This document shows, one piece after another, positions 26,578-35,825 of a stretch of 64,000 nt of DNA. The notes under the pieces are model-generated. The model saw nothing but the letters and a program-made list of their open reading frames with translations, made no database searches and was not told the DNA's origin. This DNA comes from Planctomycetaceae bacterium (GTDB lineage Bacteria > Planctomycetota > Planctomycetia > Gemmatales > Gemmataceae). The position numbers and the translations under genes are program-made. Position 1 is the stretch's first letter. The number at the start of each line of letters is the position of its first letter. The stretch covers positions 98,611-162,610 of the forward strand of contig PNLP01000010.1 of NCBI GenBank assembly GCA_013823135.1, given 5' to 3'.

Positions 26578-27606
26578 ATGCTCCACTCTGCGTCCCGACG
26601 GACGGGCTTCACACTCATTGAATTGCTCGTCGTCATCGCCATCATCGCCATCCTGATCGGGCTCTTGCTGCCGGCCGTGCAAAAGGTCCGCGAGGCAGCC
26701 GCCAGAATGACCAGCCAGAACAACCTGAAACAACTCGCTCTTGCGACTCACTCCGCCACAGACGTTCGCGGCGTCCTCCCGCCCGGTTGGATCGGCTGGG
26801 ACGACCCGACCGGTGCCCTCGGGACTCCCTCATCGCGTCCCATCAATCGCGGCCCCTGGGGTTTCAACAACCAGCCCCCAGGCGTCGTCTCGGGCGACAC
26901 GACGTTCTTCTTTTGCCTGCTCCCTTACCTTGAGCAAGAAGCGATGTTCTCGACCGGCGGATACTCCACGCTGAAATCGGTCGGTGGCGCGCCGCTCGGA
27001 AGCTATGCATTGAAGGTGTTCCAATCGCCCACCGATTACACGAACCCCGGCAACGGTCAAACTACCGTACCCGGCGTGAACATCGGCTGGATGGCCGGCG
27101 GGACGAAGTGGGGGCTCAGCAGCTACGCCTACAACTTTCAGGTTATCGCCCGGACGACCCCCGCGAGCGGGTCGTACTGGTGGGCTTCGGCCGACTACAA
27201 CCCGCTGCGCAGCATCGGAAGCGGCTTCTCCGACGGCACGTCGAACACCATCCTCATCGCCGAGAAAGCGATGTACTGCGTTGGCTCGGGATCGGCTCCC
27301 GATAACATCGGGCTGACGCCCGCGTTCGTCGGTCCGTGGCGGCACGAGGCCGACCAACCGCACTGGCGGATGTTCTTCGCTGGCGACGTGACCGCCTCTG
27401 GTTCGACTTACCTGATCGACAAGTTCCAGGTCACCCCGAAACCGGGTTCCTGCGATTATCGCCGGGCCACCGCCCTCACGGCGGGCGGATGCCAGGTAGT
27501 TCTGGCCGACGGCAGCGTGCGCAACATTAACCCCAACATCAGCGCTGACACCTGGAGCGGGGCAATACTCCCCGGAGATGGTGCAGTTCTGGGAAGCGAC
27601 TGGTAA
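26578..27606 (+). CDS. DUF1559 protein with prepilin-type N-terminus
   Basis: 342 aa. [19 protein letters not shown] at residues ~9-27, then [18 protein letters not shown] and [13 protein letters not shown]; the C-terminal [16 protein letters not shown] is typical. A notable difference is MTSQNNLKQ in place of the usual MKCxNNLKQ, so the conserved cysteine is missing. A lipoprotein gene starts 10 bases after the stop, forming a common DUF1559-lipoprotein pair of Gemmataceae. The 255 bases upstream hold no recognisable gene. Confidence 0.92.
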   Translation: MLHSASRRTGFTLIELLVVIAIIAILIGLLLPAVQKVREAAARMTSQNNLKQLALATHSATDVRGVLPPGWIGWDDPTGALGTPSSRPINRGPWGFNNQPPGVVSGDTTFFFCLLPYLEQEAMFSTGGYSTLKSVGGAPLGSYALKVFQSPTDYTNPGNGQTTVPGVNIGWMAGGTKWGLSSYAYNFQVIARTTPASGSYWWASADYNPLRSIGSGFSDGTSNTILIAEKAMYCVGSGSAPDNIGLTPAFVGPWRHEADQPHWRMFFAGDVTASGSTYLIDKFQVTPKPGSCDYRRATALTAGGCQVVLADGSVRNINPNISADTWSGAILPGDGAVLGSDW

Positions 27607-27616
27607 GGGGACACAC

Positions 27617-28072
27617 ATGCGGAACCTATTTTGTGCATTGCTCTGCGCGGCCGTTGCCGGGTTTGTCGGATGCTCGAGCGAAGCCAAGCTCGGCCCCGTG
27701 AGTGGCTCCGTCTCGATTGACGGGAAGCCTGTGACAGCTGGGGTGGTCACGTTCGTGGCGGCCGATCGCTCGAACACCGCGAGCGCCGAGATCACCCCGG
27801 AAGGGAAGTACTCGATCGCGGACGCGCCGACGGGAGAGGTGGTTGTCTGTGTGCGTACCCGGGACCACGAACTGATTCTCGGCCCCGGTGCCGGTCCGCC
27901 GCAACGCGACCCGAGCATCGTCGGGTCGGCCGGGTATGTGCCCAGCCAGAAGAAGAACCCGCTCTACGTACGGACACCCGAACGGTACGAGGACGCGGCG
28001 AAGTCCGACCTGAAGACGACGATCTCGAAAACCGGCCAGCCCGCGACTTTCGACATCAAGATGACGAAGTAA
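27617..28072 (+). CDS. Small lipoprotein with carboxypeptidase-regulatory-like domain
   Basis: 151 aa. Lipobox VAGFVGCSSEAKLGPVSG places the lipidated Cys near residue 17. The body is a short beta-sandwich of the transthyretin/carboxypeptidase-regulatory-like type: GSVSIDGKPVTAGVVTFVA, GKYSIADAPTGEVVVCV, ending KTGQPATFDIKM. These proteins usually follow DUF1559 genes in planctomycetes, as here. Function unknown; probably an outer- or inner-membrane-anchored partner. ATG 27617 follows AAGGGG. The gene is closed by a strong hairpin. Confidence 0.85.
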   Translation: MRNLFCALLCAAVAGFVGCSSEAKLGPVSGSVSIDGKPVTAGVVTFVAADRSNTASAEITPEGKYSIADAPTGEVVVCVRTRDHELILGPGAGPPQRDPSIVGSAGYVPSQKKNPLYVRTPERYEDAAKSDLKTTISKTGQPATFDIKMTK

Positions 28073-28086
28073 TCACCTCAAACGCG

Positions 28087-28125
28087 AATCCGAGCAAGAT
28101 TGGCTCTGCCAATCTTGCTCGGATT
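28087..28125 (+). terminator. Strong terminator after DUF1559-lipoprotein pair
   Basis: An 18-base stem, AATCCGAGCAAGATTGGC (28087-28104) with its complement at 28108-28125, around a 3-base loop, 14 bases behind the stop codon. TTT CACC ATTTGT follows, so the T-tract is weak but the stem is very stable. Confidence 0.75.
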
Positions 28126-28285
28126 TCACCATTTGTCAGCCGCGCGAATGACTCTATCCGTGCGAGTGGATCGTGCATTTGTGACTGGCCTCTGTGAGGC
28201 CAGTCTTCGTTTTGCTAAAGCAAATTGGCTCACTGACCCCTGCTACAAATCCGGGTAAACTCGATCAGCCCACCTGGAGGTTCCC

Positions 28286-29443
28286 ATGCGTATTCGACGT
28301 GCCGGAGCGGTCGTGCTCGCGTTGCTCGCAACTGTTGTCGTGGTCCCCGAGGCCAACGGCCGCGGGGCGGCTCGCCCACCGGCCAAGGCTGAGCCCGCGT
28401 TCGCATGGCGGAAGGAAGCGGAGCGCGCGAAGTTCCTCAAGGATGTCGGAGGAACGGAAGATTCGGAGAAGGCCGTCGCCCTCGGTCTCCTATGGCTGGC
28501 CAGGCAACAGAAGTCGGACGGCGGCTGGGAGTTCGACGCGGGCGACAAGGCGGAGCGTGTGGCGGCCACCGGGCTGGCCGTGCTGACGTTCCTCGGGGCA
28601 GGGGAAACGCACACCGACAAGGGGAAGTATCAGAAGACCGTGGAGATGGGAATCGCGTGGTTAATCAAGGGGATGCCGCTCAAGGGCGGGAACGCCGGCA
28701 AGCTGTCCGGGAACGCCTACGCCCAAGGGATCGGCGCGCTGGCACTGGTCGAAGCATACGCAGTGACGAGGGACGAGAAGATCGAGGCCGCAGCGCAAGC
28801 GGCGGTCGACTACATTATCAAAGCACAGGCCGCAAACGGGAGTTGGGGCTACTCGCCGGGGAGCGCAGGCGACACGTCGATCACCGGCTGGCAGGTACAG
28901 GCACTTCGGGTCGCGCAGTTGACCAAAACACTTCTCCTTCCCGCAGCGACACTGAAGAAGTGCGGGGAGTTCCTGGACACGACCGCAGGCGGCAAGCAGA
29001 AGGCGGTGTACGGGTACATCGAACGGGCCGGAGCCGCACCGGGCACGTCGCTGACAGCCGTGGGGTTGCTGTGCCGCCATCACCTCGAAGGGTGGGGGCC
29101 GAAGCACGAGGGAATGGCGGAGGGCGTCACGGGGTTAGTCAAGCGGGCCAGAAACACCACGCCGACCGATTCGTACTTCTTGTACTACGCATCACAGGTG
29201 GTCCGCAACTTCGGCGGCGAAGAGTGGGAGACCTGGAACGAGGGTCCGAAGGCGGACGACGGCACCCGCAAGGGCGGCGGCGTGCGGGACACGCTCATCG
29301 GGTTGCAGGATAAAAAGCCCGGCCCGAACCAGGGGAGCTTTCCGGCGGATGCTGGGTACATTGGCAAAAGCTGCGGTCGGCTGGGCACCACATGCATGTA
29401 CCTGATGACGCTGGAAGTCTACTACCGCTACTCCTCGAAGTGA
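28286..29443 (+). CDS. Secreted prenyltransferase/squalene-oxidase-repeat protein
   Basis: 385 aa. Signal peptide at ~res 1-28 (AGAVVLALLATVVVVPEANG). The rest is an alpha/alpha toroid of the prenyltransferase/squalene-oxidase repeat class: ALGLLWLARQQKSDGGWEFD, AAVDYIIKAQAANGSWGYSP and LGTTCMYLMTLEVYYRY near the end. Catalytic DxDD of cyclases is absent. In planctomycetes such proteins are exported and of unknown function; protein-protein or peptidoglycan-related roles are possible. The 213 bases before it contain only the terminator of the preceding pair and presumably its promoter. Confidence 0.82.
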   Translation: MRIRRAGAVVLALLATVVVVPEANGRGAARPPAKAEPAFAWRKEAERAKFLKDVGGTEDSEKAVALGLLWLARQQKSDGGWEFDAGDKAERVAATGLAVLTFLGAGETHTDKGKYQKTVEMGIAWLIKGMPLKGGNAGKLSGNAYAQGIGALALVEAYAVTRDEKIEAAAQAAVDYIIKAQAANGSWGYSPGSAGDTSITGWQVQALRVAQLTKTLLLPAATLKKCGEFLDTTAGGKQKAVYGYIERAGAAPGTSLTAVGLLCRHHLEGWGPKHEGMAEGVTGLVKRARNTTPTDSYFLYYASQVVRNFGGEEWETWNEGPKADDGTRKGGGVRDTLIGLQDKKPGPNQGSFPADAGYIGKSCGRLGTTCMYLMTLEVYYRYSSK

Positions 29444-29480
29444 TCGAGCATTCGACACGCAGAGCCGACCGGCCTGCGTG

Positions 29481-30323
29481 TCACTTCTTCTCCGCTTCCA
29501 GCAATTGCTGCTTTCGCTCCAGACCCCAGCGGTACCCACGCAGCTTGCCATCCGTCCCGATGACGCGGTGGCACGGCACCAGCACGGCCGTGGGGTTAGT
29601 CGCACACGCTCGGGCCACGGCACGGGCGGCTGTCGGTTCGCCGATGGCCGCCGCGAGTTCGCGGTAGGTGCGGGTCTCGCCTCGAGGAATCCGCTGGAGT
29701 TCTTCCCAGACTCGCCGTTGAAACGCGGTGGCCTGCACATCCAGCGGCAACGCCCGGTGCGGACCGCCGGCAGCCGCTTTCAGCAATTCTTCGAGCCAGA
29801 CGGCAAGCTCGTCATCTGTGCGAACCAACTCGGCCGCGGGGAACTCGGATCGCAGGAACGCTTCGAGTGCGTCGTCGGTATCGGCAATGCTCACGGCACA
29901 CACGCCGATTCCCGTGACGGCGAGCAGGATTCGCCCGAGTGCGCACTCGGCTGTCGAGTAACGGATAAGTGCGGTGCGCCCGCCGGCGCGGTAGTCGCCG
30001 GGAGTCATGCCGAGTTGGCCGTCGGTCTTTTCGTAGAGGCGACTGCTTGAGCCGTAGCCGGCAGCGCACATCGCGGTCGTCACCGACTCGCCTTGCCTCA
30101 ACCCAGCCTTGAACCGATTCAGCCGACACGCATCCGCGAATTGCCGCGGGCTAACCCCGACGACACGTTTGAAGACTCGCTGGAAGTGTGCGGGGCTGAG
30201 ACCGGCTCGGCGGCTGAGAAGTGTGAGTGTGTGGCGTGTCTCGGGATCGGTGCGGATCAACTCGCAGATCTCGGTGATGATGGCCACGGTGTCGGGACTG
30301 GCGTCGGCGGTCGTCTGCGGCAT
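29481..30323 (-). CDS. Ada-like methylated-DNA-protein cysteine methyltransferase with AraC-type HTH
   Basis: 280 aa. Residues ~10-105 are an AraC-type double helix-turn-helix (LLSRRAGLSPAHFQRVFKRV, SPRQFADACRLNRFKAGLR). Residues ~115-280 are the O6-alkylguanine transferase: FQRRVWEELQRIPRGETRTY and the acceptor motif VLVPCHRVIGTDGKLRGYRW. The N-terminal zinc domain of full Ada, which senses methylphosphotriesters, is missing, so it probably repairs O6-methylguanine and binds DNA but cannot be switched on in the classical way. The start is ATG 30323. The gene stands alone between convergent and co-oriented neighbours. Confidence 0.92.
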   Translation of the reverse strand: MPQTTADASPDTVAIITEICELIRTDPETRHTLTLLSRRAGLSPAHFQRVFKRVVGVSPRQFADACRLNRFKAGLRQGESVTTAMCAAGYGSSSRLYEKTDGQLGMTPGDYRAGGRTALIRYSTAECALGRILLAVTGIGVCAVSIADTDDALEAFLRSEFPAAELVRTDDELAVWLEELLKAAAGGPHRALPLDVQATAFQRRVWEELQRIPRGETRTYRELAAAIGEPTAARAVARACATNPTAVLVPCHRVIGTDGKLRGYRWGLERKQQLLEAEKK

Positions 30324-30409
30324 GGGTCGCCCTCCACACGCACAATACGCGGGTGAAGTGTGATGCCGCTATCCGGTTCTTGCGCCGAAAATGGGATTCG
30401 CCGAGCGTG

Positions 30410-31225
30410 TCACTTGAGGATGGTGCAGTTGGGCAATGCCTTTTGAAGTTCCTTGACCCCCTCGTCTGTTACCTCTGTCATCGACAAGTTCACAAAATTG
30501 AGGGATTTGAGAGCGGCAAGCACTCTCGCTCCAGCGTCTGTCACTCGTGTCTCGCTCAGTTGCAGGTCGGTGATGAAATTGAGAGCGGTGAGTTCCTGAA
30601 TACCTGCATCCGTCACCTGTGTACGGCTCAGATCGAGGTGGCTCAGGTATTTTAGCTTGGCGAGTTCCTTCAATCCCACATCTGTCACTTTCGTATCAGG
30701 CAGTCTAAGCTCGGTGAGGTACTGGAGTGAGGCAAGCGATTGGACGCCCACATCCGTCACGTTGGTGGCATTCAGATCGAGGTAGGTGAGGTGTTTGAAG
30801 ACGCACAATTCCTTTGCTCCCGCGTCCGTTAGCAGTGTCGCAGTCAGGCGGAGTTCAATGAGATTGTTGCAAGCGGCGAATTCCCGAAATCCCACGCCTG
30901 TCAGTTGTGAATAGCTCAGGTCGAGATGCTTGAGGTGTTTGAAGCCAGCGAGTTCCTTCAATCCCACGTCTGTCAATTTCGACAACGGCATATGGAGTGA
31001 GGTGAGGGCGTTGAGAGCGGCGAGTTCCTTCACCTCCTCATCCAACAACTCCCCATACCTCATGCTTACCTTCGTGACGGGTTTGCCGGGTTGTTGCTCG
31101 TCGCGTTCGACCGATCCATGTCGCGAGTTCACGAAAGCGATAGCTTGCTCTTCGGGGGTGCGATTGCATCCCGCCGAAAGGAGAATGCAACTCGCCACAA
31201 CGCTTGACATGAACAATCGGGACAT
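30410..31225 (-). CDS. Leucine-rich repeat lipoprotein, 9 repeats
   Basis: 271 aa. Lipobox SCILLSAGC ends at about residue 20. About nine 24-residue LRRs of the same kind as the 23346 protein follow (LTxLxLxxTxVTDxGLKELA), ending in the cap LQKALPNCTIL. The repeats are more diverged and less Thr-rich than in the 17-repeat protein, so the two are distant paralogues. ATG 31225 is preferred because AAGGGA precedes it by 6 bases; ATG 31240 is an upstream alternative. Ligand unknown. Confidence 0.85.
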   Translation of the reverse strand: MSRLFMSSVVASCILLSAGCNRTPEEQAIAFVNSRHGSVERDEQQPGKPVTKVSMRYGELLDEEVKELAALNALTSLHMPLSKLTDVGLKELAGFKHLKHLDLSYSQLTGVGFREFAACNNLIELRLTATLLTDAGAKELCVFKHLTYLDLNATNVTDVGVQSLASLQYLTELRLPDTKVTDVGLKELAKLKYLSHLDLSRTQVTDAGIQELTALNFITDLQLSETRVTDAGARVLAALKSLNFVNLSMTEVTDEGVKELQKALPNCTILK

Positions 31226-31307
31226 GGGCGATCCCTTCATGGGAGTAACGACCTGCTTATTGTCCGGAGAATGAGAATCGAGTCAAGCGACAGTTAACTG
31301 AGATTAT

Positions 31308-32129
31308 TCAGACACATGGCAAAGCAATACGGTCGCTCTGGGGTTGTGGAGTTGCCAGCGTGATCGTCGCGACTGCTGCCCACAGGTTGCGGAGAGCCGG
31401 GACCGCACACTTGGCGACACACGCCAGTGCACCGCACGCGGCGACGACCCCAACCCTCTCGTTGCTCCAGTTCGCTGTGTCCATCCAGGAAAGCAAGGCC
31501 GCATCGAAGGTTGCCATTGTGATCAGCATGATCCCCAGAATGCAGGCCCGCGACTGAGCCCAGCGTCGGGGGTCGATCACGGCGACCAACAATCCACTGG
31601 CGAGCACCGCGGTATGCTGACCGGCATACGACGGGTAGTTGAGATAGACGAACGTCCAGTTCCAGACGGTGTACGCGATGATCCAGCTCGGCGTGGTTCC
31701 GTAGAGGAGATCTCGAATGCGACTCTCCGAGTCGATCCGCGTGGCATTTGCACTGTAGGGTAGCACCACGATCAGCCCAATTCCCGCGATGGCATTGAGC
31801 CCGTGAGCCAGTCCGTGTTCGATCAGGTCGAGTGCGGTCGCCTCGATGATGTTCCCCGCGAGCAGCAGCGGGATGCCAAGGCGTCCCCAGGGGCGATCTC
31901 CGAGCGACGTGAAGCGGACCCCCGCTCCCCAAAACACGCAAAAGCAAACGCTGTAGATCTTGATCCAGACGAACGGGCCGAAATCGTTGGTCTGCACCCA
32001 GTAATGTGTGAGTGCGATCGGCACCACCACGAACAGTGTCCAGATCGTCCACTTCCCGGTCCGCCGCAGAAGTTCGTACACCACGTACAGAATGGCAGTC
32101 AACGCGATCACTTTGAGGGCGACGTCCAT
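31308..32129 (-). CDS. Polytopic membrane protein, possibly DUF5692
   Basis: 273 aa with about eight hydrophobic segments. Conserved-looking pieces are FGPFVWIKIYSVCFCVFWG, RDLLYGTTPSWIIAYTVWNW and FVYLNYPSYAGQHTAVL, which I associate with DUF5692, a family of unknown function. No transporter or enzyme motif is visible. ATG 32129 is preferred over a longer basic extension to 32192. The base composition matches the surroundings. The 67-base gap to the LRR lipoprotein gene upstream in position is on the same strand. Confidence 0.6.
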   Translation of the reverse strand: MDVALKVIALTAILYVVYELLRRTGKWTIWTLFVVVPIALTHYWVQTNDFGPFVWIKIYSVCFCVFWGAGVRFTSLGDRPWGRLGIPLLLAGNIIEATALDLIEHGLAHGLNAIAGIGLIVVLPYSANATRIDSESRIRDLLYGTTPSWIIAYTVWNWTFVYLNYPSYAGQHTAVLASGLLVAVIDPRRWAQSRACILGIMLITMATFDAALLSWMDTANWSNERVGVVAACGALACVAKCAVPALRNLWAAVATITLATPQPQSDRIALPCV

Positions 32130-32378
32130 GGGGTTACTCCACAGCGAATGGGCATTCGGCGCAGACCGTCTCCGTGGGCGGCAACGAGCCACCTTGGAAG
32201 GGCGATCGGGGATGAATCAGGTCAGGGAACGCGAGTTGATGGGATCGGTCATCGGCCTGGGCCAGATGGCAATTCGCTCGCGTCTATGATCTCAGCGGAC
32301 GACGACGCGAAACCTTACGAGGATGCTTCAGGAATGTGCGCGACGAAGTGGACGATCCGCAAAGTTGCAGACGGAGAG

Positions 32379-34013
32379 TTAGCACTGGGAGCGGGCTTCG
32401 TGATTGAAAGCGCGGATTCGGAACCCCACCCACACCATGAACATGATCTGTGGGATGGCGTAGACGGTTGGCCAGAATTTGATGGGCACGAGTGGCATCA
32501 ACGCCGCGACAAGCAGGAATAGGGCTCCGAGCACGTAGTAGCGACCCCAGTGAATGGCTCCCTGCGCGAAAATGCCCAAACCAACAACCGCCATCAGCGG
32601 AGGATACAGAGCGAGGAGGTATCCACCCTGGCCGCCGATGCACCCTGGGATAAGCGCAAGACCCGCCAGCATCATGCCGACATGCTGAGCGGTGCCCACG
32701 CGTTCGACCCGGTTAAGTTTTCGGTTCTGCATGATCCCGAACCACCAGATCACCACCACCCAGCCACCGAAATACACTCCCCAGCCGAGATAAGCGATCC
32801 ACTCCGGGCCTTCCGTCAAAACGGCCACCTGTATCGTCATCTGTGCAATGATGTGCGAGACGGTACCCCAGAAAAACCCAGGCCCACTCGCCATGTCCGG
32901 AGCCTCGACACGACGGCCGATTACGCGTTTGAGATCCGTTGCCCAACCGCGACGGGACGCATCAATCTGCGGTTCGTCGTTCAAGAAGCGTTCGAGTGCG
33001 TCCGCGAACGCCTGGGCGGAGAGATAACGGTCTTCGGGGCGCTTCTCCAGGCACTTCGCACAGATCGCCTCCAGATCGGCCGGTACGTCGGGGCGGAACC
33101 GGCTGACAGGCGGCGCTGTCTCCGTATCATCCGTCAAGCGATGCAGGATGCTCGCGATGTCCGACCCACCGTACGGAACGCCGCCCGTCAGCAACTCGAA
33201 CAGGACCATCCCAAGGGCATGGACATCGACGGCAATGGTGAGTTGCTTCTCGCCACGGGCTTGCTCCGGAGCCATGTACGCGACAGTCCCCGCGATGCCA
33301 GCGGAGGTGCTTGCGGACACGTCCAGACGACGGGCCAGGCCGAAATCCGCGACGTGCGGCCGCCCTTTATCGTCGAGCAGGATGTTCCCGGGTTTCAGGT
33401 CGCGGTGAATGAACCCGCGCTGATGGGCGTGATGCACACCAAGAGCGATGTCCCGGATCAACTTCGCGGCTTGCTTCGGCGCCAGGCGGCAGTCTGGACC
33501 GAGGCTCTTGAGCCACTTGGCAAGGCTCCCGCCGGTCATGAGTGGCATCACCAGATACGGAACGCCCTCGACCTCGCCAAAAGAATGGACCGGGACAATG
33601 TTCGGGTGTTGAAGCGATGCGACCAGTTCGGCCTCGAAACTGAATCGGGCCAGTTCTCCCGCGGAGAGTGCCTCACCGGAGCGGAGCAACTTCACCGCGA
33701 CTTCGCGCTTCAGTGTCGTGTCGATCGCTCGGTAGACCACGCCCATTCCGCCAACGCCGATTTCGTCCTTCAACTCGAACCCACCAAGGCTTGTCCCATT
33801 CCAATCCCGTGAATGTCGCCGAGGTGGCAGCAGGGGTGGAATGCGACGCCCGCCGTCCAAAAAGTTCTCGATCCCCGTTGCGTGTTCCGGGTGGCGCGCG
33901 AGCCAGAGTGCCAGGGGTTTCCAGTCTCCGGAGTCCTGGGCTTTCAGCAGGATGAGGATGCCTTCGTCGAGACCGTGTGGTTGCGTTTCGTTCGAGAACG
34001 GTACGGAGGACAT
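32379..34013 (-). CDS. Membrane Ser/Thr protein kinase (third of three paralogues)
   Basis: 544 aa. The N-terminal ~65 residues (LDEGILILLKAQDSGDWKPL) form a helical domain shared by all three kinases of this operon. The Hanks-type kinase spans ~res 75-335: GVGGMGVVYRA, VAVKLL, HRDLKPGNILLDD, VADFGLARR, YMAPEQARG. The C-terminal ~170 residues hold about five or six hydrophobic segments with no known sensor domain. All catalytic residues are present. Start ATG 34013; GTG two codons upstream is possible. Last gene of the sigma-kinase cluster, separated from the previous kinase by a hairpin at 34061-34112. Confidence 0.93.
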   Translation of the reverse strand: MSSVPFSNETQPHGLDEGILILLKAQDSGDWKPLALWLARHPEHATGIENFLDGGRRIPPLLPPRRHSRDWNGTSLGGFELKDEIGVGGMGVVYRAIDTTLKREVAVKLLRSGEALSAGELARFSFEAELVASLQHPNIVPVHSFGEVEGVPYLVMPLMTGGSLAKWLKSLGPDCRLAPKQAAKLIRDIALGVHHAHQRGFIHRDLKPGNILLDDKGRPHVADFGLARRLDVSASTSAGIAGTVAYMAPEQARGEKQLTIAVDVHALGMVLFELLTGGVPYGGSDIASILHRLTDDTETAPPVSRFRPDVPADLEAICAKCLEKRPEDRYLSAQAFADALERFLNDEPQIDASRRGWATDLKRVIGRRVEAPDMASGPGFFWGTVSHIIAQMTIQVAVLTEGPEWIAYLGWGVYFGGWVVVIWWFGIMQNRKLNRVERVGTAQHVGMMLAGLALIPGCIGGQGGYLLALYPPLMAVVGLGIFAQGAIHWGRYYVLGALFLLVAALMPLVPIKFWPTVYAIPQIMFMVWVGFRIRAFNHEARSQC

Positions 34014-34060
34014 GGGCACGCCTAGTTACTGGTTCCAGCACTGCGAATGCATCGTACTGA

Positions 34061-34112
34061 GGGTGAGGCTCCTGCCGAACCGTTGGCCTGCGGCTCGGCA
34101 GGAGCCTCGCCC
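34061..34112. repeat. Hairpin GGGTGAGGCTCCTGCCGA between kinase genes
   Basis: Arms 34061-34078 and 34095-34112 are complementary except for one G-T position. An outer GTTCCAG/CTGGAAC pair (34032/34120) may extend the stem. It lies in the 162-base gap between the second and third kinase genes and may attenuate expression of the third. Confidence 0.6.
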
Positions 34113-34175
34113 TCCCGAACTGGAACTTTACCTACGCGGAAACCAGTAGGTGCCGACAACCCGTCGTGGTCAGCT

Positions 34176-35801
34176 TTACCTGTCCGCATGCGGGGCAAAG
34201 CCTCCGGCCTTTGCCGCCGACCAGTACCACATCACCACGGCAGTGGCCACGCCGTAGACGAGAGGCGATGATTCCGGCCACCAAGCCAGCACGGGCGCCA
34301 GGAGCATCATGCCAACACCAACCGGGAAGAACCGGCTCCAGTTGGTCGAACCGAGTGTGAACAGACCCAGCCCGGTGGCGACGGCCATTGCGGGGTACAT
34401 CGCCAGCACGGAGCGGGCCGAGGTGGAATGCCACAGTGGAGCGTATGCCGCCGTCATGGCGAACAACACCATGATTTTCCCACTTGCGATAATCAGCGAG
34501 TGCCGTTCGGTCACGGGGAGTTGACGGAACTTGCGCAGCATGTACCACCAGAGCACGCCGCTCAGACTCACACCGCAGGCGAAATTCGCTACCCACACCC
34601 ATACGGCCGATGCATCGCTCTGAACGATCCCGTAGATCGCCACGTTCGTGGCGAGGACGAAGACTCCGAACCACACCGTGACCGGCCATGAGTAATCCAT
34701 GTTGGGTTCTGGGTGAGTTCGCGATATCTGGCGGAGCCAGTCCCAGAATCCGACCGGGCGAGCGAGTGGGAGTTCGCCATTCAAGAATCGTGTCAAGTCC
34801 TCGGCAACTTCCTCGGCCGAGCGGTAACGATCCTCGGGTAGCTTTTCCAGGCACTTCAAACAAATCGCTTCGAGATCCGCGGGTATATCGGGCCGGTACT
34901 GTCGGAGCGACGGAGCATGCACGGTGGGGTCATTCAATTTCTGGAGGATGCTGGCGAGGTCCGCTCCGCCGTAAGGGAGGCCGCCGGTGAGCAACTCGAA
35001 CAGGATGACGCCGAGCGCGTGAACATCGACGGCCGTCGTGAGTTGTTTGTCGCCGCGGGCCTGCTCCGGAGCCATGTAGGCCACGGTGCCTGCGATGCTC
35101 GCGGAACTTGTCTCGCTCACATCGGTACGCCGAGCCAGCCCGAAGTCGGCGACATGGGGGGTGTGGCTATCGTCGAGGAGGATGTTGCCGGGCTTGAGGT
35201 CGCGGTGAATCAACCCGCGCTGGTGGGCATGGTGAATACCCAGTGCGATATCCCGCACGATCTTCGCGGCCTCTTTCTCGGGCAAACGACGATCCGGGCC
35301 GAGCGACTCCAGCCGCTGTTTCAGACTGCCGCCCGTCATCAAGGGCATCACGAGGTACGGGACGCCGTCTGCCTCGCCAGACGAGAAAACGCGTACCACA
35401 TTCGGGTGATCGAAGGACGCGACCACCTCGGCCTCGAAGCGAAAGCGGGCGAGGTCGTGAGCCGACATCGCAGTGCCGGTTCGGAGCAGTTTCACCGCCA
35501 CATCTCGCCTCAGCACGGGGTCGAACGCACGGTGAACCACGCCCATCCCCCCTTCGCCGATGCGTTCGCGCAATTCCAGCCCACCGATCAACGATCCGCT
35601 CTTGAGGATCGGCACAGGGTGCGGCATGGCGATCCCTGGCCCAGCCAGGTAGTTGGCCAGCGGTAACGCCAGTTCCGGATATCGCGCAAGCCACTTGGCA
35701 AGCGGATTCGGGCTCCCGGCATCCTCGGCCGCGTGGACAATGTGCAGCCCTTCCGTCAATCCGTGATCGGCGGTTTCATTACAGAACGGTTCGGAGGGCA
35801 T
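34176..35801 (-). CDS. Membrane Ser/Thr protein kinase (second of three paralogues)
   Basis: 541 aa with the same plan as its neighbours: helical N-terminal domain (LTEGLHIVHAAEDAGSPNPL), kinase at ~res 75-330 with GEGGMGVVHRAFD, HRDLKPGNILLDD and VADFGLARR, then five to six membrane helices including WFGVFVLATNVAIYGIV and MLRKFRQLPVTERHSLIIAS. That last segment is nearly identical in the first kinase (RRFRQLPVTERHSLIIA), showing the membrane domain is conserved, not filler. Start ATG 35801 is 24 bases after the previous stop. Catalytically complete. Confidence 0.93.
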   Translation of the reverse strand: MPSEPFCNETADHGLTEGLHIVHAAEDAGSPNPLAKWLARYPELALPLANYLAGPGIAMPHPVPILKSGSLIGGLELRERIGEGGMGVVHRAFDPVLRRDVAVKLLRTGTAMSAHDLARFRFEAEVVASFDHPNVVRVFSSGEADGVPYLVMPLMTGGSLKQRLESLGPDRRLPEKEAAKIVRDIALGIHHAHQRGLIHRDLKPGNILLDDSHTPHVADFGLARRTDVSETSSASIAGTVAYMAPEQARGDKQLTTAVDVHALGVILFELLTGGLPYGGADLASILQKLNDPTVHAPSLRQYRPDIPADLEAICLKCLEKLPEDRYRSAEEVAEDLTRFLNGELPLARPVGFWDWLRQISRTHPEPNMDYSWPVTVWFGVFVLATNVAIYGIVQSDASAVWVWVANFACGVSLSGVLWWYMLRKFRQLPVTERHSLIIASGKIMVLFAMTAAYAPLWHSTSARSVLAMYPAMAVATGLGLFTLGSTNWSRFFPVGVGMMLLAPVLAWWPESSPLVYGVATAVVMWYWSAAKAGGFAPHADR

Positions 35802-35825
35802 GAGCGAGGCTCCGGGCGTCGCGGG

